Assembly (NCBI GenBank): GCA_029237695.1
Contig: CM055278.1
Location: 67,881,188 to 67,945,187, forward strand
Direction of reading: 5' to 3'
Origin: Conchocele bisecta
Lineage: Eukaryota > Mollusca > Bivalvia > Lucinida > Thyasiridae
Length of the DNA stretch: 64,000 bases
In this document: positions 24,501 through 39,500 of the stretch, piece after piece
Layout of the letters: each line of letters begins with the position of its first letter
Numbering within the stretch: position 1 is the first letter of the stretch
Position numbers and translations under genes: made by a program
The notes under the pieces: generated by a model
What the model was told of the DNA's origin: nothing
Database searches by the model: none
The model's input: the letters and a program-made list of their open reading frames with translations, nothing else

Positions 24501-27500
24501 TGTATGGACTGTTATGATCTTCAAATATATAAAAAAAAATAAATGCAGTAGAATGCAGGAAATGGCTTCCACAATTCAAACATTTTCTGTGGGGGGGGGG
24601 GGGTGGGGGGGGGGGGGGGCGGGGGCGAGGGGGGGTGCATGCCCCCGCACCCCCCTAGCCAACTCCCTCGCTCCGCTCAGTCGACGAACGAGCATACCTC
24701 GTTCAAGTTTCATGTGGGCCTGGGTGAAATCCTGGATCCGCGACTGACCAGTCTAGTTCCTGAGCTATGGCTGTGACAGGAAAAAAGGGACCGATGACAT
24801 ATGTCACCAGTCTAGTTCTTGAGCTATGGCTGTGATAGGAGAAATTCAGGCACGGATACAGGGGGGGGGGGGGGGGGGGTGTTCCAGGGGGGTCCAGTCC
24901 AGACCCCCCCCCACCTGTTCCTGGCAAAAAAAATAAAAAGACGAAAATCTACAATACTCGAATAGTTGGATGACTTTTTTCGTGGCCTAGGTGTCACAAA
25001 ATCGCATCTGCGGCAATCTGGCACTTAAACATTTCTTGGGGGAGGACACCCACACCACCCGACTTTACAATTTCGCGCTTGTGGAGGTCTTGCCGACTTG
25101 TAATTACAGACCCCCCCCTGCAATTATTTCTGTATCCGCGCTTGAAATGGGACTGATGACATATGTCACCTGTCATGTTCCATGCATGACTGCTCGCTCT
25201 TGTTTGTAATTGTTGTAAAATATATAAAGCTTAAACTGTGTATACAAAACTATAGATATACCTCCGCCCCCGCCCCATCTCCCCCCCCCCCACCCCCCTG
25301 TTTGGGTACCCATTATCTCTGTGACGGAAAGTCGGATGGACCTCAAACTTCATATACTTCCTTATCATCAACCATATTTTCATTCCATACCACACTCATG
25401 CGGCCTTCATTTCCAAGGTCAAGGTAAAATTACTTAGACATGTGCATCCGTACGATTTGCTTTAAAGTTTTCTGCAACGTAAGTCAGATTGACTTCAAAC
25501 TTCATATACTTCCTTATCATCATCCATATTTTCATTCCATACATGTACCACACCCATGTGGCCTTCATGTCCACGGTCAAGGTGAAATTACTTTGAACAA
25601 TCATGTTTGTCAAGATAAATATTGTTTTTGCAGCATTGATAATGTATACTGATTCGACGAATATATTGATTTTAAATGGAGTATATATGTTTTACACATA
25701 GATTGTATGGACTGTTATGATCTTCAAATATATAAAAAAAAATAAATGCAGTAGAATGCAGAAATGGCTTCCACAATTCAAACATTTTCTGTGGGGGGGG
25801 GGGGGGGGGGGGGGGGGGACGGGGGGGGGGGGGGGGGGGCGAGGGGGGTGCATGCACCCCCGCACCCCCCATAGCCAACTCCCTCGCTCCGCTCAGTCGA
25901 ACGAACGAGCATTAACCTCGTTCAAGTTTGTCATGTGGGCCTGGGTGAAATCCTGGTATCCGCGACTGACCAGTCTAGTTCCTCAGCTATGGCTGTGACA
26001 GGAAAAAAGGGACCGATGACATATGTCACCAGTCTAGTTCTTGAGCTATGGCTGTGATAGGAGAAATTCAGGCACGGATACAGGGGGGGGGGTTCCAGGG
26101 GGTCCAGACCCCCCCCCCCCACCTGTTCCTGGCAAAAAAAATAAAAAGACGAAAATCTACAATACTCGAATAGTTGGATGACTTTTTTCGTGGCCTAGGT
26201 GTCACAAAATCGCATCTGCGGCAATCTGGCACTTAAACATTTCTTGGGGGAGGACACCCACACCACCCGACTTTACAATTTCGCGCTTGTGGAGGTCTTG
26301 CCGACTTGTAATTACAGACCCCCCGCTGCAATTATTTCTGTATCCGCGCTTGAAATGGGACTGATGACATATGTCACCTGTCATGTTCCATGCATGACTG
26401 CTCGCTCTTGTTTGTAATTGTTGTAAAATATATAAAGCTTAAACTGTGTATACAAAACTATAGATATACCTCCGCCCCCGCCCCATCCCACCCCCCCCCC
26501 CCCCCCCCCCCCCCCCCCAACCCCCCACCCCCCACCTGTTTGGGTGCCCATTATCTCTGTGACGGAAAGTCGGATGGACCTCAAACTTACATATACTTCC
26601 TTATCATCAACCATATTTTCATTCCATACCACACTCATGCGGCCTTCATTTCCAAGGTCAAGGTAAAATTACTTAGACATGTGCATCCGTACGATTTGCT
26701 TTAAAGTTTTCTGCAACGTAAGTCGGATTGACTTCAAACTTCATATACTTCCTTATCATCATCCATATTTTCATTCCATACATGTACCACACCCATGTGG
26801 CCTTCATGTCCAAGGTCAAGGTGAAATTACTTTGAAAATCATGTTTGTCAAGATAAATATTGTTTTTGCAGCATTGATAATGTATACTGATTCGACAAAT
26901 CTATATTGATTTTAAATGGAGTATATATGTTTTACACATAGATTGTATGGACTGTTATGCTCTTCAAATATATAAAAAAAAAATAAATGCAGTAGAATGC
27001 AGGAAATGGCTTCCACAATTCAAACATTTTCTGTGTGGGGGGAGGGGGGCTGGGGCGAGGGGGGGGTGCATGCCCCCGCATCCTCCTAGCCAACTCCCTC
27101 GCTCCGCTCAGTCGACGAACGAGCATACCTCGTTCAAGTTTCATGTGGGCCTGGGTGAAATCCTGGATCCGCGACTGATCAGTCTAGTTCCTGAGCTATG
27201 GCTGTGACAGGAAAAAAGGGACCGATGACATATGTCACCAGTCTAGTTCCTGAGCTATGGCTGTGACAGGAGAAATTCAGGCACAGATACAGGGGGGGGG
27301 GGTTCCAGGGGGTTCAGGACACACCACACACATTCCAACTGGCATAAAAAACCCCCCCCCCCCACCTTCCTGCAAAAAAAATAAAAAGACGAAAATCTAC
27401 AATACTCGAATAGTTGGATGACTTTTTTCGTGGCCTAGGTATCACAAAATCACATCTGCGGCAATCTGGCACTTAAACATTTCCTGGGGGAGGACCCCCA

Positions 27501-30500
27501 CACCACCCGACTTTACAATTTCGCGCTTGTGGAGGTCTTGCCGACTTGTAATTACAGACCCCCCCTGCAATTATTTCTGTATCCGCGCTTGAAATGGGAC
27601 TGATGACATATGTCACCTGTCATGTTCCATGCATGACTGCTCGCTCTTGTTTGTAATTGTTGTAAAATATATAAAGCTTAAACTGTATATACAAAACTAT
27701 AGATATACCTCAGCCCCCGCCCCATCCCACCCCCCCTGTTTGGGTACCCATTATCTCTGTGACGGAAAGTCGGATGGACCTCAAACTTCATATACTTCCT
27801 TATCATCAACCATATTTTCATTCCATACCACACTCATGCGGCCTTCATTTCCAAGGTCAAGGTAAAATTACTTAGACATGTGCATCCGTACGATTTGCTT
27901 TAAAATTTTCTGCAACGTAAGTCAGATTGACTTCAAACTTTATATACTTCCTTATCATCATCCATATTTTCATTCCATACATGTACCATACCCATGTGGC
28001 CTTCATGTCCAAGGTCAAGGTGAAATTACTTTGAACAATCATGTTTGTCAAGATAAATATTGTTTTTGCAGCATTGATAATGTATACTGATTCGACGAAT
28101 ATATTGATTTTAAATGCAGTATATATGAGTTTTTGTGTGAAATATTAAAATGGTTGCCATGACAACCAATATTATTAAACGTTCACATGTTGAGTGTATT
28201 GCTAGATGGTAACAGTACTCGGGTGTATTGCATTGATTTTCAAAAAGTAAACCCCTTTTCAACAAATACTATTTTTGTGTTTTCCAATATTGGTTACCAT
28301 GGTTGCTATGGTAATGCATATATATTTCAGAACTAGTGTATAATGCAATTTTTGTATGTTTAATTGTTTATTGCATACAATGATGTTACTACATATTTCC
28401 TTTTATTCAGTTATCAAAAATATGCAATTGAACAACGATATTTTGAAGGAAAAATGGAAAAAGGTTTCCATGGTGACAGATTTTGGCAAACTATATATTG
28501 TGCCATAGTAACAGCTCTACATGGATATGAACAAAAATAGTATAGTGCACATATGGTTTGTCAAATAAATTTGGTATTTGCAGTATTGATAATCACCTAC
28601 TGTATCTCAAAAAGGTTTATTTGAAATAGTTAAAATAAGCCGGATGTTTCAAAATCAAGACATAATGTTAATATTGTTACTATGGTAACAATTTGTGCTT
28701 TTCAAAAGTACAGTAGCAATACTTGTGTGTCATTTGTATCTATTAAAGTTTATCATAATTTACTGACATCTTAAAACGTCATAATAGGTATCAAAAACAC
28801 TTTTTCAAAATCGTTGCCATGGTAACCGATTTTGTAAAAAAATGGAGCATTTGCAGGGAATTTCAACATGGTAAATGAATGTAGTTACATTATAATGTTA
28901 TTATGTACATATTTGTGTTAATTGGTAATGAAATTCATTGGAAATGAGATGAACATTGCAAATAATAACATTTTTGGGTAAAAAAACATGTTTTTGTTGA
29001 CTCATTTTACATTCCATAAACAATTATTTTCAGCAAAATTGACAAAATATAAGAAAAATGTGTATAACGTGATATTTTATTCAATAAAATGCATGGTTTT
29101 ACACATATTTCTTCATTTATTTCCAAAATAGGTCATTAATAATATGAAAGAAAACATGATTTTAGCCGATTTCGGTGCCATTTGCTCCCATTCAAATACA
29201 TGGAGGAAAAATTACAAAAATTTGCCCAAAAATTGGTTTAAAAAAGTGCGATAACTTTTGAACCGCTGGACCGATTTTAATGATCTATATCTCATTGTAA
29301 AGGTCTCACCAAGTCCCACAATTCGTGGTGCTTATATGCCTTCCTTGCTTATGAATTTATCACAGTTTTGATCAATGGTCTTTTGAGGTCGCCGAATAAT
29401 AAATCGTAGGATTATCAATTAAGTTGATTCAGGTGGAATGTGCTAATTATGAGTCCTTAATGACCGGTGTACGCTTGTACTTTACTAGTAATGCATGTTA
29501 GATCGTTATTATTGGGTGTAATGTAGGATTATCAATTACGTGATTAACATGATAAAAGTGGTTAAATAAGTGTGAACACAGGTGCCTATCAACGGGATAA
29601 TAACACAGAACACGCACAAACACACACACGCCAATACATAATTACATCATTTAATCATCCTTTAATCATGCTAATATAAATACAATAACAAAATCAACTG
29701 ATGTATTATGCAATAATTAACATTGAACACTTAAAAAATACACATACGCTAAGAAAACACAAATTTACACATGAAGAAATAATTCAGAAATTATACAATA
29801 ATATCGTCGCCATAATTCTTCCTGTACAGACATTCTTCGTACACAACGCGTACCTGAAATGAAAATAGTATAGTAAAACACACATAAAAACCACCAGAAT
29901 AAGTTCAATATTTGACAATAAACATTTGAAGATGGGGGCGTTTTGACCAAAATGGGGGTGTTTTGACGTAAATGGGGGTGTAAAGTGGGGGGTGTTTTGG
30001 ACTAATTGATGGGGGTGTTTTGACCAATTCGGGGCGTTTTGACTTGGGGGCGATTTGACTTGGGGGCGTTTTGACTGTAAATCGTTCTGCTCCAAGTTTA
30101 AGACCAATTTTGCTATGCTGATTCAGTATGCTGGTCGCCATTTTTAGCTCACCTGAGCAAAGCTCATGTGAGCTATTGTTACCGCAATGTGTCCGTCGTC
30201 GTCGTCGTCCGTGAACATTTTCAAACGTCTTCTCCTCGGTAACCATTGGGCCTATGGTCACCAAACTTCATGGTCATGGTCCTTAGGTAGGGGGATTACA
30301 AAATTGTTAAAATGACGTCATTACGTAATCCAAGGTGGCCGCCGTCTAAAAATAGCACAAATTCTTCAAAAATCTTCTTCTCAAGAACCGCCAACCGGAT
30401 TTCGACAAAACTTGGTAGGAATGATTGATGTACAATGCTCTTTCAAAGTTGTTAAAATGGTGACCCCAGGGTCAAAAATGGGCGTGGCCCGTGGGGTCAA

Positions 30501-33500
30501 ATTTTATTTTTCACTGAATATGGTCATTTCATATATCAAATTGAAGGTATCAATGAGGCGATCACTCTGGTGCATTTTTTGTCGAAATCGGATTGTTATG
30601 TCATCCAAGATGGCCGCCGAAAGGTCAAAAGGTCGTTCTTTTATTAGAGATTTCAAAATTCTTCTTCACATGAACCGCTTGGCCCATGGTAGCCAAACTT
30701 AAAAGTTATGGTCCATGGGTGAAGCCTTTTCAGATTTGTTAAAATGGAGGTCATTGCTAATCCAAGATGGCCGCCGTGTAATAATAGCATAAATTCTTAA
30801 AAAATCTTCTTCTCATGAACCGCTTGCCGGATTTCGACGAAACTTGGTAGGAATGATCGATGTACATTGCTCTTTCAAAGTTGTGAAAATGGTGACCCCG
30901 GGGTCAAAAATGGGCGTGGCCCGTGGGGTCAAATTGGGGTCAAATTTTATTTTTGACCGAATATGGTCATGTCATATATCCAATTGAAGGTATCAATGAG
31001 GCGATCACTCTGGTGCATTTTCTGTCAAAATCGGATTGTTATGTCATCCAAGATGGCCGCCGAAAGGTCAAAAGGTCGTTCTTTTATTAGAGATTTCAAA
31101 ATTCTTCTTCACATGAACCGCTTGGCCCATGGTAGCCAAACTTAAAAGATATGGTCCATGTGTGAAGCCTTTTCAGATTTGCTAAAATGGAGGTCATCGC
31201 TAATCCAAGATGGCCGCCGTCTAAAAATAGCATAAATTCTTAAAAAATCTTCTTCTCATGAACCGCTAGCCGGATTTCGATTAAACTTGGTAGGAATGAT
31301 CGATGTACAATGCTCTTTCAAAGTTATTAAAATGGTAACCCCGGGTCAAAAATGGGCGTGGCCCGTGGGTTAAAATTTTATTTTTGACCGAATATGGTCA
31401 TGTTATATATCAAATCGAAGGTATCAATGAGGCGATCACTCTGGTACATTTTTTGTCCAAATCGGATTGTTATGTCATCCAAGATGGCCACCGAAATGTC
31501 AAAAGGTCGTTCTTTTATTAGAGATTTCAAAATTCTTCTTCACATGAACCGCTTGGCCCATGGTAGCCAAACTTAAAAGTTATGGTCCATGGGTGAAGCC
31601 TTTTCAGATTTGTTAAAATGGAGGTCATCGCTAATCCAAGATGGCCGCCGTCTAAAAATAGCATAAATTTTTAAAAAATCTTCTTCTCATGAACCGCTAG
31701 CCGGATTTCGATGAAACTTGGTAGGAATGATCGATGTATATTGCTCTTTAAAAGTTGTTAAAATGGTGACCCCGGGGTCAAAAATGGGCGTGGCCCGTGG
31801 GGTCAAATTTTATTTTTGACTGAATATGGTCATGTCATATATCCAATTGAAGGTATCAATGAGGCGATCACTCTGGTGCAATATTTGTCGGAATCGGATG
31901 ATTATGTCATCCATGATGGCCACCAAAAGGTCCATTTATTCAAGATTTTTAACGTCTTTTTCTCAGGAACCACATGGCCGATGCTGGGTGAAGCATTTTC
32001 AGATTTTGTAAAATGAGAGTCATCGCTTAATCCAAGATGACCGCCATCTAAAAATAGCACAATTTTTTTAAAACACATGAACTCAATGTCATATTCTCCT
32101 CTTGGTGTTCATGGAGTCAGGTGAGCGAATTAGGACCATCATGGCCCTCTTGTTGTTTACACTACCAGATGCGCAGCATTAGCAGAAAAAATGTGACGTT
32201 GCAAACACGCATGTGATGTCATATATCACACAGTTTACGTCACTTACATGTATATATATATTGACGTCAGAACATTATGACATTTTACCTGCACAGCCTT
32301 CGTTGAATATTCAGGGAATTTTGACTGAATATGGGAATGTTAATGACATTTAAATTTGTTTGGAAAGCCTTTGGTGCGCAGAATTAGCCAACATCATTGT
32401 AGTTGTGGACAGTATACCCGTATCATCCATAGCATACAGTCAGCTCATTGTGTTATTACAAAATTCCAGTCAGAAAGACAGACATTGAAAGTTGTCCAAG
32501 GGGATTAGCGGTCCGTCCATACATCGTGGTGCCTCCACGCTGTGTATTGGAAATTCCATGCTGAACGGTGCTATTATCGTCATGGAACAATTTGTTCCAC
32601 TACCGATTTTACTGTCGCTGATCCGTGACGGCTAATAGATGATCGATTTTTTACAAAGTTGGATAATTATTATAATGACCTTACTTAAACTTAAACAACT
32701 GGGTGGCAATCAAAAATACGTGAAAATTGACATTTTAACTGACGTTTGCTAATGTGGATGGCAATTAATCTTACATATTTGCCGCCTACATGCATAATTA
32801 GCACATTATGGTGTTGATTAATAAAGCATTTTAATTAATTTGGGCCAGTTTATGTTATAATTAACATTCCTTATGATATTGGTGATTACAAACTAGTTTT
32901 AGTGGTCAAAGGCAAGACATTCATGGCTAATCTACATCACCACTCATGGGAACCGCTATTACACACAATCAATACAGTTTACGACGTTTAACGTAAATAA
33001 TCACTATTTGCAATATCCATATGCGTATTCTGCTAAAATAAGTGCGTAAAACACGCCAATACCAGGGCTCCAGATAAAGAATTAGTAATTGAGTATTGTC
33101 ACTCCATAATTTCAGAAGCAATTGGGTATTTCAAAATTTTATTTCAGTAAAATGAAATCACACTACTGTTTACACATCAACACTCACCAATTATTGAATA
33201 GTTTGCTTCGAAATGAAAACATATCTTGGCATTTCATTAGAATTGTCTCCTTGGAGACAATTCTAATGAAATACCAAGATGTGTTTTCATGGAAAATAAG
33301 AAGAATATGCTATATTTGTGGTCTGTTTATTGTTTTCTGCAGCATGATAAAGGTACAATAAAGATTTTATTGCTTTTTGATACTCACTACTTCTGATTTC
33401 ATTTGGGTTTTTGGCAATTTTAATTAGGTATTTAAGCAAATACACAGCTTATCTGGAGCTATGCTCTGGCTAACTTTGTTATAGGTTCAGAGAAAGCAGC

Positions 33501-36500
33501 GTTCCATTGTCACTGTGCGAGCGGACCTTGAGGATTATGAAGACAGAATTCACGCCATGGCGGAACATCTCAAAAATGTTCGACAAGAATTACAACACAC
33601 GCAGGTGAGTTACTGTGGTGTATAGCGCATCCTTGGATGAGCAACCAGGCATTTTCACCCTATATAATAGGGGCCAATCTTCGGCCGGCCCCTTCACAAT
33701 TTCTGGAAAAAAGGCACTGGCAACATCAGGGCACGAAAATTCTTAAATTTTTCACTCGTCCTAATAAGTAATTTACATACAAACATTTGAAATTTCAACT
33801 CGTCCTGCAGGCATTCCCACTCATCAGGACGAGTGGAATTTTCCTGCCCTGAACATACAAAATGTACCTCAGGATATTTAGGGAGGATGGGATGGTGCTG
33901 CAATGCCTGCGTTACAGCTACACCGGTCACAGATACCATAAGCCCCATTTCTCCAGTCACAGCCAGATATCATAGTTCTCTTTCCGTCCCAGGGTATCGT
34001 CAATGCTCGGAAGAAGGAGATTGAGACGGAGAGTCACCTATTATCGATTGCGGAGCGAGAGGAGGGCCGACTCAAACAGGAGATTCAAAAGCTGGAGAAG
34101 GAACTGGAAGATTTGAAAGAGAAGAAGAATGTTTTTGAGGTATCGTAATAACCCTAAATATTTGGACACCATTTGCTTTGTGGTTTCCCAAAACACTATG
34201 TATCCAAATATGTTGTGATATGCTATTGCGATTTACTTGTACAACCATATTAACCTTAAATTTTGGGACAATATTTGTTTTGGGAAACCACATGTTTGTA
34301 TCAAAATAGGGGTTTCCCAAAACAAATTGTATCCAAATGCATTGTTATTGCGATAAACTAGTCGAACCATACTAGCCCTAAATATTGGGACACTCTTTTT
34401 TGTGGGAAACTACATTTTAGGTTACAGTACATTGTATACACCCATTTACAAAAAACAAGCCATATTATGTATTCAACCATGACTAATCTTTACACATTTC
34501 TATAGGTACGTTCATCCTGACAATAGGAAGAATTCTATTGATTTTCAACGTGTTTTGATCAGTTATCTCCACTTGATAGCCATTTTGAATGTTCACATTC
34601 TACATGTATCCTTTTCCATGCAGTAACTCCATGCAATAACTCAAGTTTTTTTTTATGGATCTTGACCAAATTTGGTATACATAATTATATTGACATGTGG
34701 AAGAACCCTATTTGTTTCATTTTATTCCGGTGGGTTATAACCCCTTGTTTACTGGCATTGCCTCGAGGGGCGTATTCTTTCTGATTTTGGGATTTTCCCC
34801 CAATGCAGCAGGTTAAATGCGGAATTGAATCTGTTGGTCCGGCGTTAAATGACCTTAGCTGTTGATAGGCCATTAGTCACCAATAAATCAAATCGACAAG
34901 CATATGTTGTGAAATTAAGCACTTTTGTTAATGTTATATATTTTTCTTAAAGGTACATGCCCACTCAGTAGGCACAAACTGTTCTGTATATCAGAGACAT
35001 CATCTGAGACATTTTCTGGCAAAAAGAACATTCATTCACCATTACCCCGCGTATTGATTGGCATTATTATACATTTTATATCAGACGTCAATTTGCACAC
35101 TGATATCAAGGGCGATAACCATTTTTCCTTAAAATGTTAACGGCCATTACTATTTATATTTATTTTTTGGATGTGCAATTATCATACTTTATAATCTGAC
35201 GAAAATAATATTTTTTTCAGGTGACGCATTTAATTAGTATAAATAATTAAAAAAGACCATGCCTCATTTGCATATGAAAATAGTCTGCTACCAACGAGCG
35301 TCACTATCAGTAAAATAAATATTACTAAATGATTATACCTGCATAGCGGGCAGTCGTAATTTTTAGAACTGGTGGAATACCGACACAATTATTCACTTAT
35401 TTAATTCCTATAAAGAACATTTTGTGTCTACCTTTAAATGAACTAGAAAGTTAACAGAAGACTATATTCAGAATCAATATCAACCATCTTTCATGGAATA
35501 CTTTGCTGGTCTGGCTACATCGTTATAAAATTTTCTTAGTGTGTTCTCCCAATTCTAAACTCTATACTCAGTTTCATTGGCAGAGACTGAGCATAGAATT
35601 GGTGGACTTAGCTAAGCAACATGAATGTAGCCTATTTCACCAACTTTGCAAAGTATACTTTTCTAGCAAAGTATACTTTGAGGGAGTAACGACTAACGAC
35701 TGCATATATTTGATGATTAAAAGTATGCAGAATTATTATACTGAATTTATTACATTATCACAGCCAAAATGGCTGTGATAATGTAATCAATTCAGTATAA
35801 TAAAAATTAATAATTTATCCTATAATTGAAAATTTCTCCCTCAAAGTATACTTTGCTAGAAAAGTATTCTTTGCAATGTCGGTGAAATAGGCTACAGATG
35901 ATGATGGTTTACTACTATTTATAAAACTCCTCATATAATACTCCTTTTCTAAGTGAAGTTACTCATGATTTTTCAAGATCGGTAACCTATAATAGGTTAC
36001 TGATCTTGGAGAATCATGGGTAACTTCATTTATAAGGGGAATAACTTCCCTTAGAACACTAATATTTATAAAACTCCTCTTCTAAGGGAAGTTACTCATG
36101 ATTTTTCATCTTTAGTAACCTGTAAAAGTTAATGATCTTGGAAAAACATGAGTAACTTCCCTTACAATACTCCTGCAGCCTACACTCATTACCTCAAACT
36201 CTCTTAAGTCAAACTACTGACAACTCATGGTCCCAAGTACATGTTCTCCTAAATAATTAATACATGTAACTTAAATTTTCATTACCTCAAAGTATTTTCC
36301 TCAGTCCCTTGGACTTTGAGTAGATGAGTGGAGACTGTTTATAAAACTTGCCATATACTCACTGGTGCCGTTTCTGTTTCCCACAGAACAACATCTTCAA
36401 GCAAACCCAGAAGTTGGAGGATATGAAGTCACAGATGAACTGGGACCAGCAGGCTCTGGAGGCGTGGCTCGAGGAGTCTGCACGGAAAGACGAAGACGCG

Positions 36501-39500
36501 ATGGCTATACAGAAATACTCGCGCCACGACGAGGGAAAGGTCAAGGTAAGGTCACTTTTTCGGAGGCATGGCTCGAAGAATCAGTGAGAATGCGATGATT
36601 AGAAATAGAAATACTCAAGGTAAGGTCACTAATTCTACGCTTGACAATGTAACATCACTGAACGAGGGAAATGTCAAGGTAAGGTGACTTGTGTTGTTTT
36701 TTTTTAGGCATGGCTTGAAAAATCAGCAAGGACACGATGGCCATGTGGAAATACTCACTCCACGACGAGGGAAAGGTCATTGTAAGGTCACTGAATCTAC
36801 GCTTGAATAATGTCATGGGAAATCATTGAATGAGGGAAAGGTCACTTGTGTTTCTTTGATGGAGGCGTGCTTAAGGAATTATATTTGAAAAATAACATGT
36901 GACATCACTGAATGATAGCCTGGGCTCCAGATAAGGAATTAGTAATTGAGTATTTTCACTCCAGCATTTCTGAAGCAATTGGGTATTTCAAAATTTCAAT
37001 TGGGTAAAATAAAATCACACTAATGTTTACACATCAATTGACAGCAATTATTGAATAGTTTGCTTCGAAATGAAAACATGTCTTGGAATTTCTTTAGAAT
37101 TGTCTCCTTGGAGACAATTCTAATGAAATACCAAGATGTGTTTTCATGGAAAATAAGAATAATATCCTATATTTCTGGTCTGTTTATTGTTTGCAGCATG
37201 ATAAATGTACCACAACATTTTAATTCCTTTTTGATACTCGCTTCTGATTTTAATTGAGTTTTTTGCAATTTTAATTGGGTATTTAAGCAAATATGCAGCT
37301 TATCTGGAGCTCTGGATAGCAAGGCCAAGGTAAGGTCACAGAACATTGATGTTGTTCAGCCAAGGAAAGATCGATATTTCCTTGGCTGAACAACATCAAT
37401 GTTGAACCACCCTAATACTCTCATATATTCACATGTGTGAAGGCACATGTGTGATTCACTGCCCCACTGTGGCCAAACGGTAATATTCCCGCCATTAACC
37501 CAGTTCATGCTCGGGATTCCCCATTTTGCTGATAGAAAATTTGATTTGTTTTCTCATATCTATCTAAAAGTATATGGTGTGGCAATCTCATCGAGACGGT
37601 TCAAATTAGTGGTCACTACATATACTTTCAATGAGAAATGAGGAAAATTGCAGATTTTATTTTAGAAATTTTAATATTCCACATCGAATTGGTTAAGAGA
37701 CAAAGGTCAAGGTAAGGTCACGGTATTTCCATCCCACTGAACTTTTGAATGAGACTTGTAACTGAAGCCCCGTGTCTGTACCGCCTTATCTGTTGCTGGG
37801 ATATTAACCATTTTCATGCTGAACATACACATTTTCTAACCAAATATTTTTCATATTTCTTTTTCGGCCCAAAAGTATATGTTGTTACCACTCATTTGAA
37901 CCATCTCGCCGAGACGGTTCAAATGAGTGGTAACAACACAAACATTCATTGAGAAATGAAGAAAATAGAAAACAAAAATTGTAAATTTATATACCTGTAA
38001 GGGTACATGGCATGAAATGGGTTATGTTTTTAATTTTTCATATTATTTTCCAGGAATTGTCCCTGCGAATGGAGCGACTAACGGATGTTTCTCACAAGAA
38101 GCGTAAACAGCTCGACAATGAAACAACAGAGACTCTCACTGCCCAGGTAAATACATAGAGAATACCAGGCTAGTTTTGATATTATGCTTGTCAAGCCAAA
38201 GTCTATGAAACATGTAAGACTTCTCCAAGGCTGGCCGAGCAATCCCTAGCATTTTCAAGCCAGAGTAAGATATAATGATTGTGGCTATAGAGTATATAGA
38301 GAGTACCAGGCTAGTATCTTTTAATATATCCTGTTTATCAGACAAGGTTAGGAAATGTGTAGGAATTTTGAGGCTAGCCGCTCAATTCCTAGCCTTGATT
38401 GTGCCTATGGAATAACTAGAGAGACGAGGCTAGTGTCTTTTGATATCCAGTTTTACAGACAATGCTAGGAAACGTGTAGGAATTCCGAGGCTAGACGAGC
38501 AGTACCGGTACCTAGCATTTTCAAGCCAGAGTAAGATATAATGATTGTGGCTATGGAGTGTATAGAGAGTATCAGGCTAGTGTCTTTGATATCCAGTTTA
38601 TCATTTTCTAAGCTGAAGTAAGTTACCATAGAGCCTTTTAAAACATACTTTTCATTTATTTTTTACACTAACCTCGCTCCCTATAGAAACAAAATTCATA
38701 CCTCTCATGAGGGTAGCAATTTAACCCCATCTCTTTAATGTAACACATGGAAGTGATTTTTGCAATCGGTTATCCGGCGTGTTTGGTATGTTAGCAATAT
38801 AAAACTGTCAAAACTGTATTAATAAAGAATATACACATGCAGAAAGGTTAATTTACTGTGACATTTACATGTATATCTTGTAAATTTGAAAGCTTCATTT
38901 CGTTATGTTGAATGTTGAAAAACAACGAGAGAAAAGATGGCTTTCATGGGAAAATGATTCATTTTTGGCATTTTGCTAGTTCTACATCAAAGTTTATTTG
39001 TTTAAATGTATAAAATATACAGTTTACTAAAGTTTGGGTATGCACTTCGGTTGCTCACAATTTCTGAATGGGTCCAATTGTAGCCGTAGATAACATATCG
39101 GAGGCGAATTATTGTAGCTATACTCCCTATATGGACGAATCATGTATAGACATTTTTCATGAAAAGTATTTACAGGAACTCTACTATTTTCTGCCAATGA
39201 TGACAAAAAGTGATGCAATTTTCACAGCAAATTTGCTCTCAACATTTCTACTTTCAACGTCAGTACGTATAATATCGTAAACTTTGTAAATAATTTTCAC
39301 GAGATATCTCAAATGTTTCCAAAATTGAAAAGTATACTTAATATCTAGCTATCTAGTTAAGTATACTTTGAGGGAGAAATAGTTTATTTTTCCTGAAATG
39401 CATTATTTCATATAGAACTAACGACTGCATATATTTGATGATTAAAAGTATGCAGAATTATTATACTGTGACTTTATTACATTATCACAGCCAAAATGGC

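Noticed and set aside
30144..32153. Repeated 60-96 codon open frames containing '[17 protein letters not shown]'
   Set aside because: The same frame appears in each 0.43-kb repeat unit and is absent as a longer protein. It follows from repeat sequence, not selection for coding.
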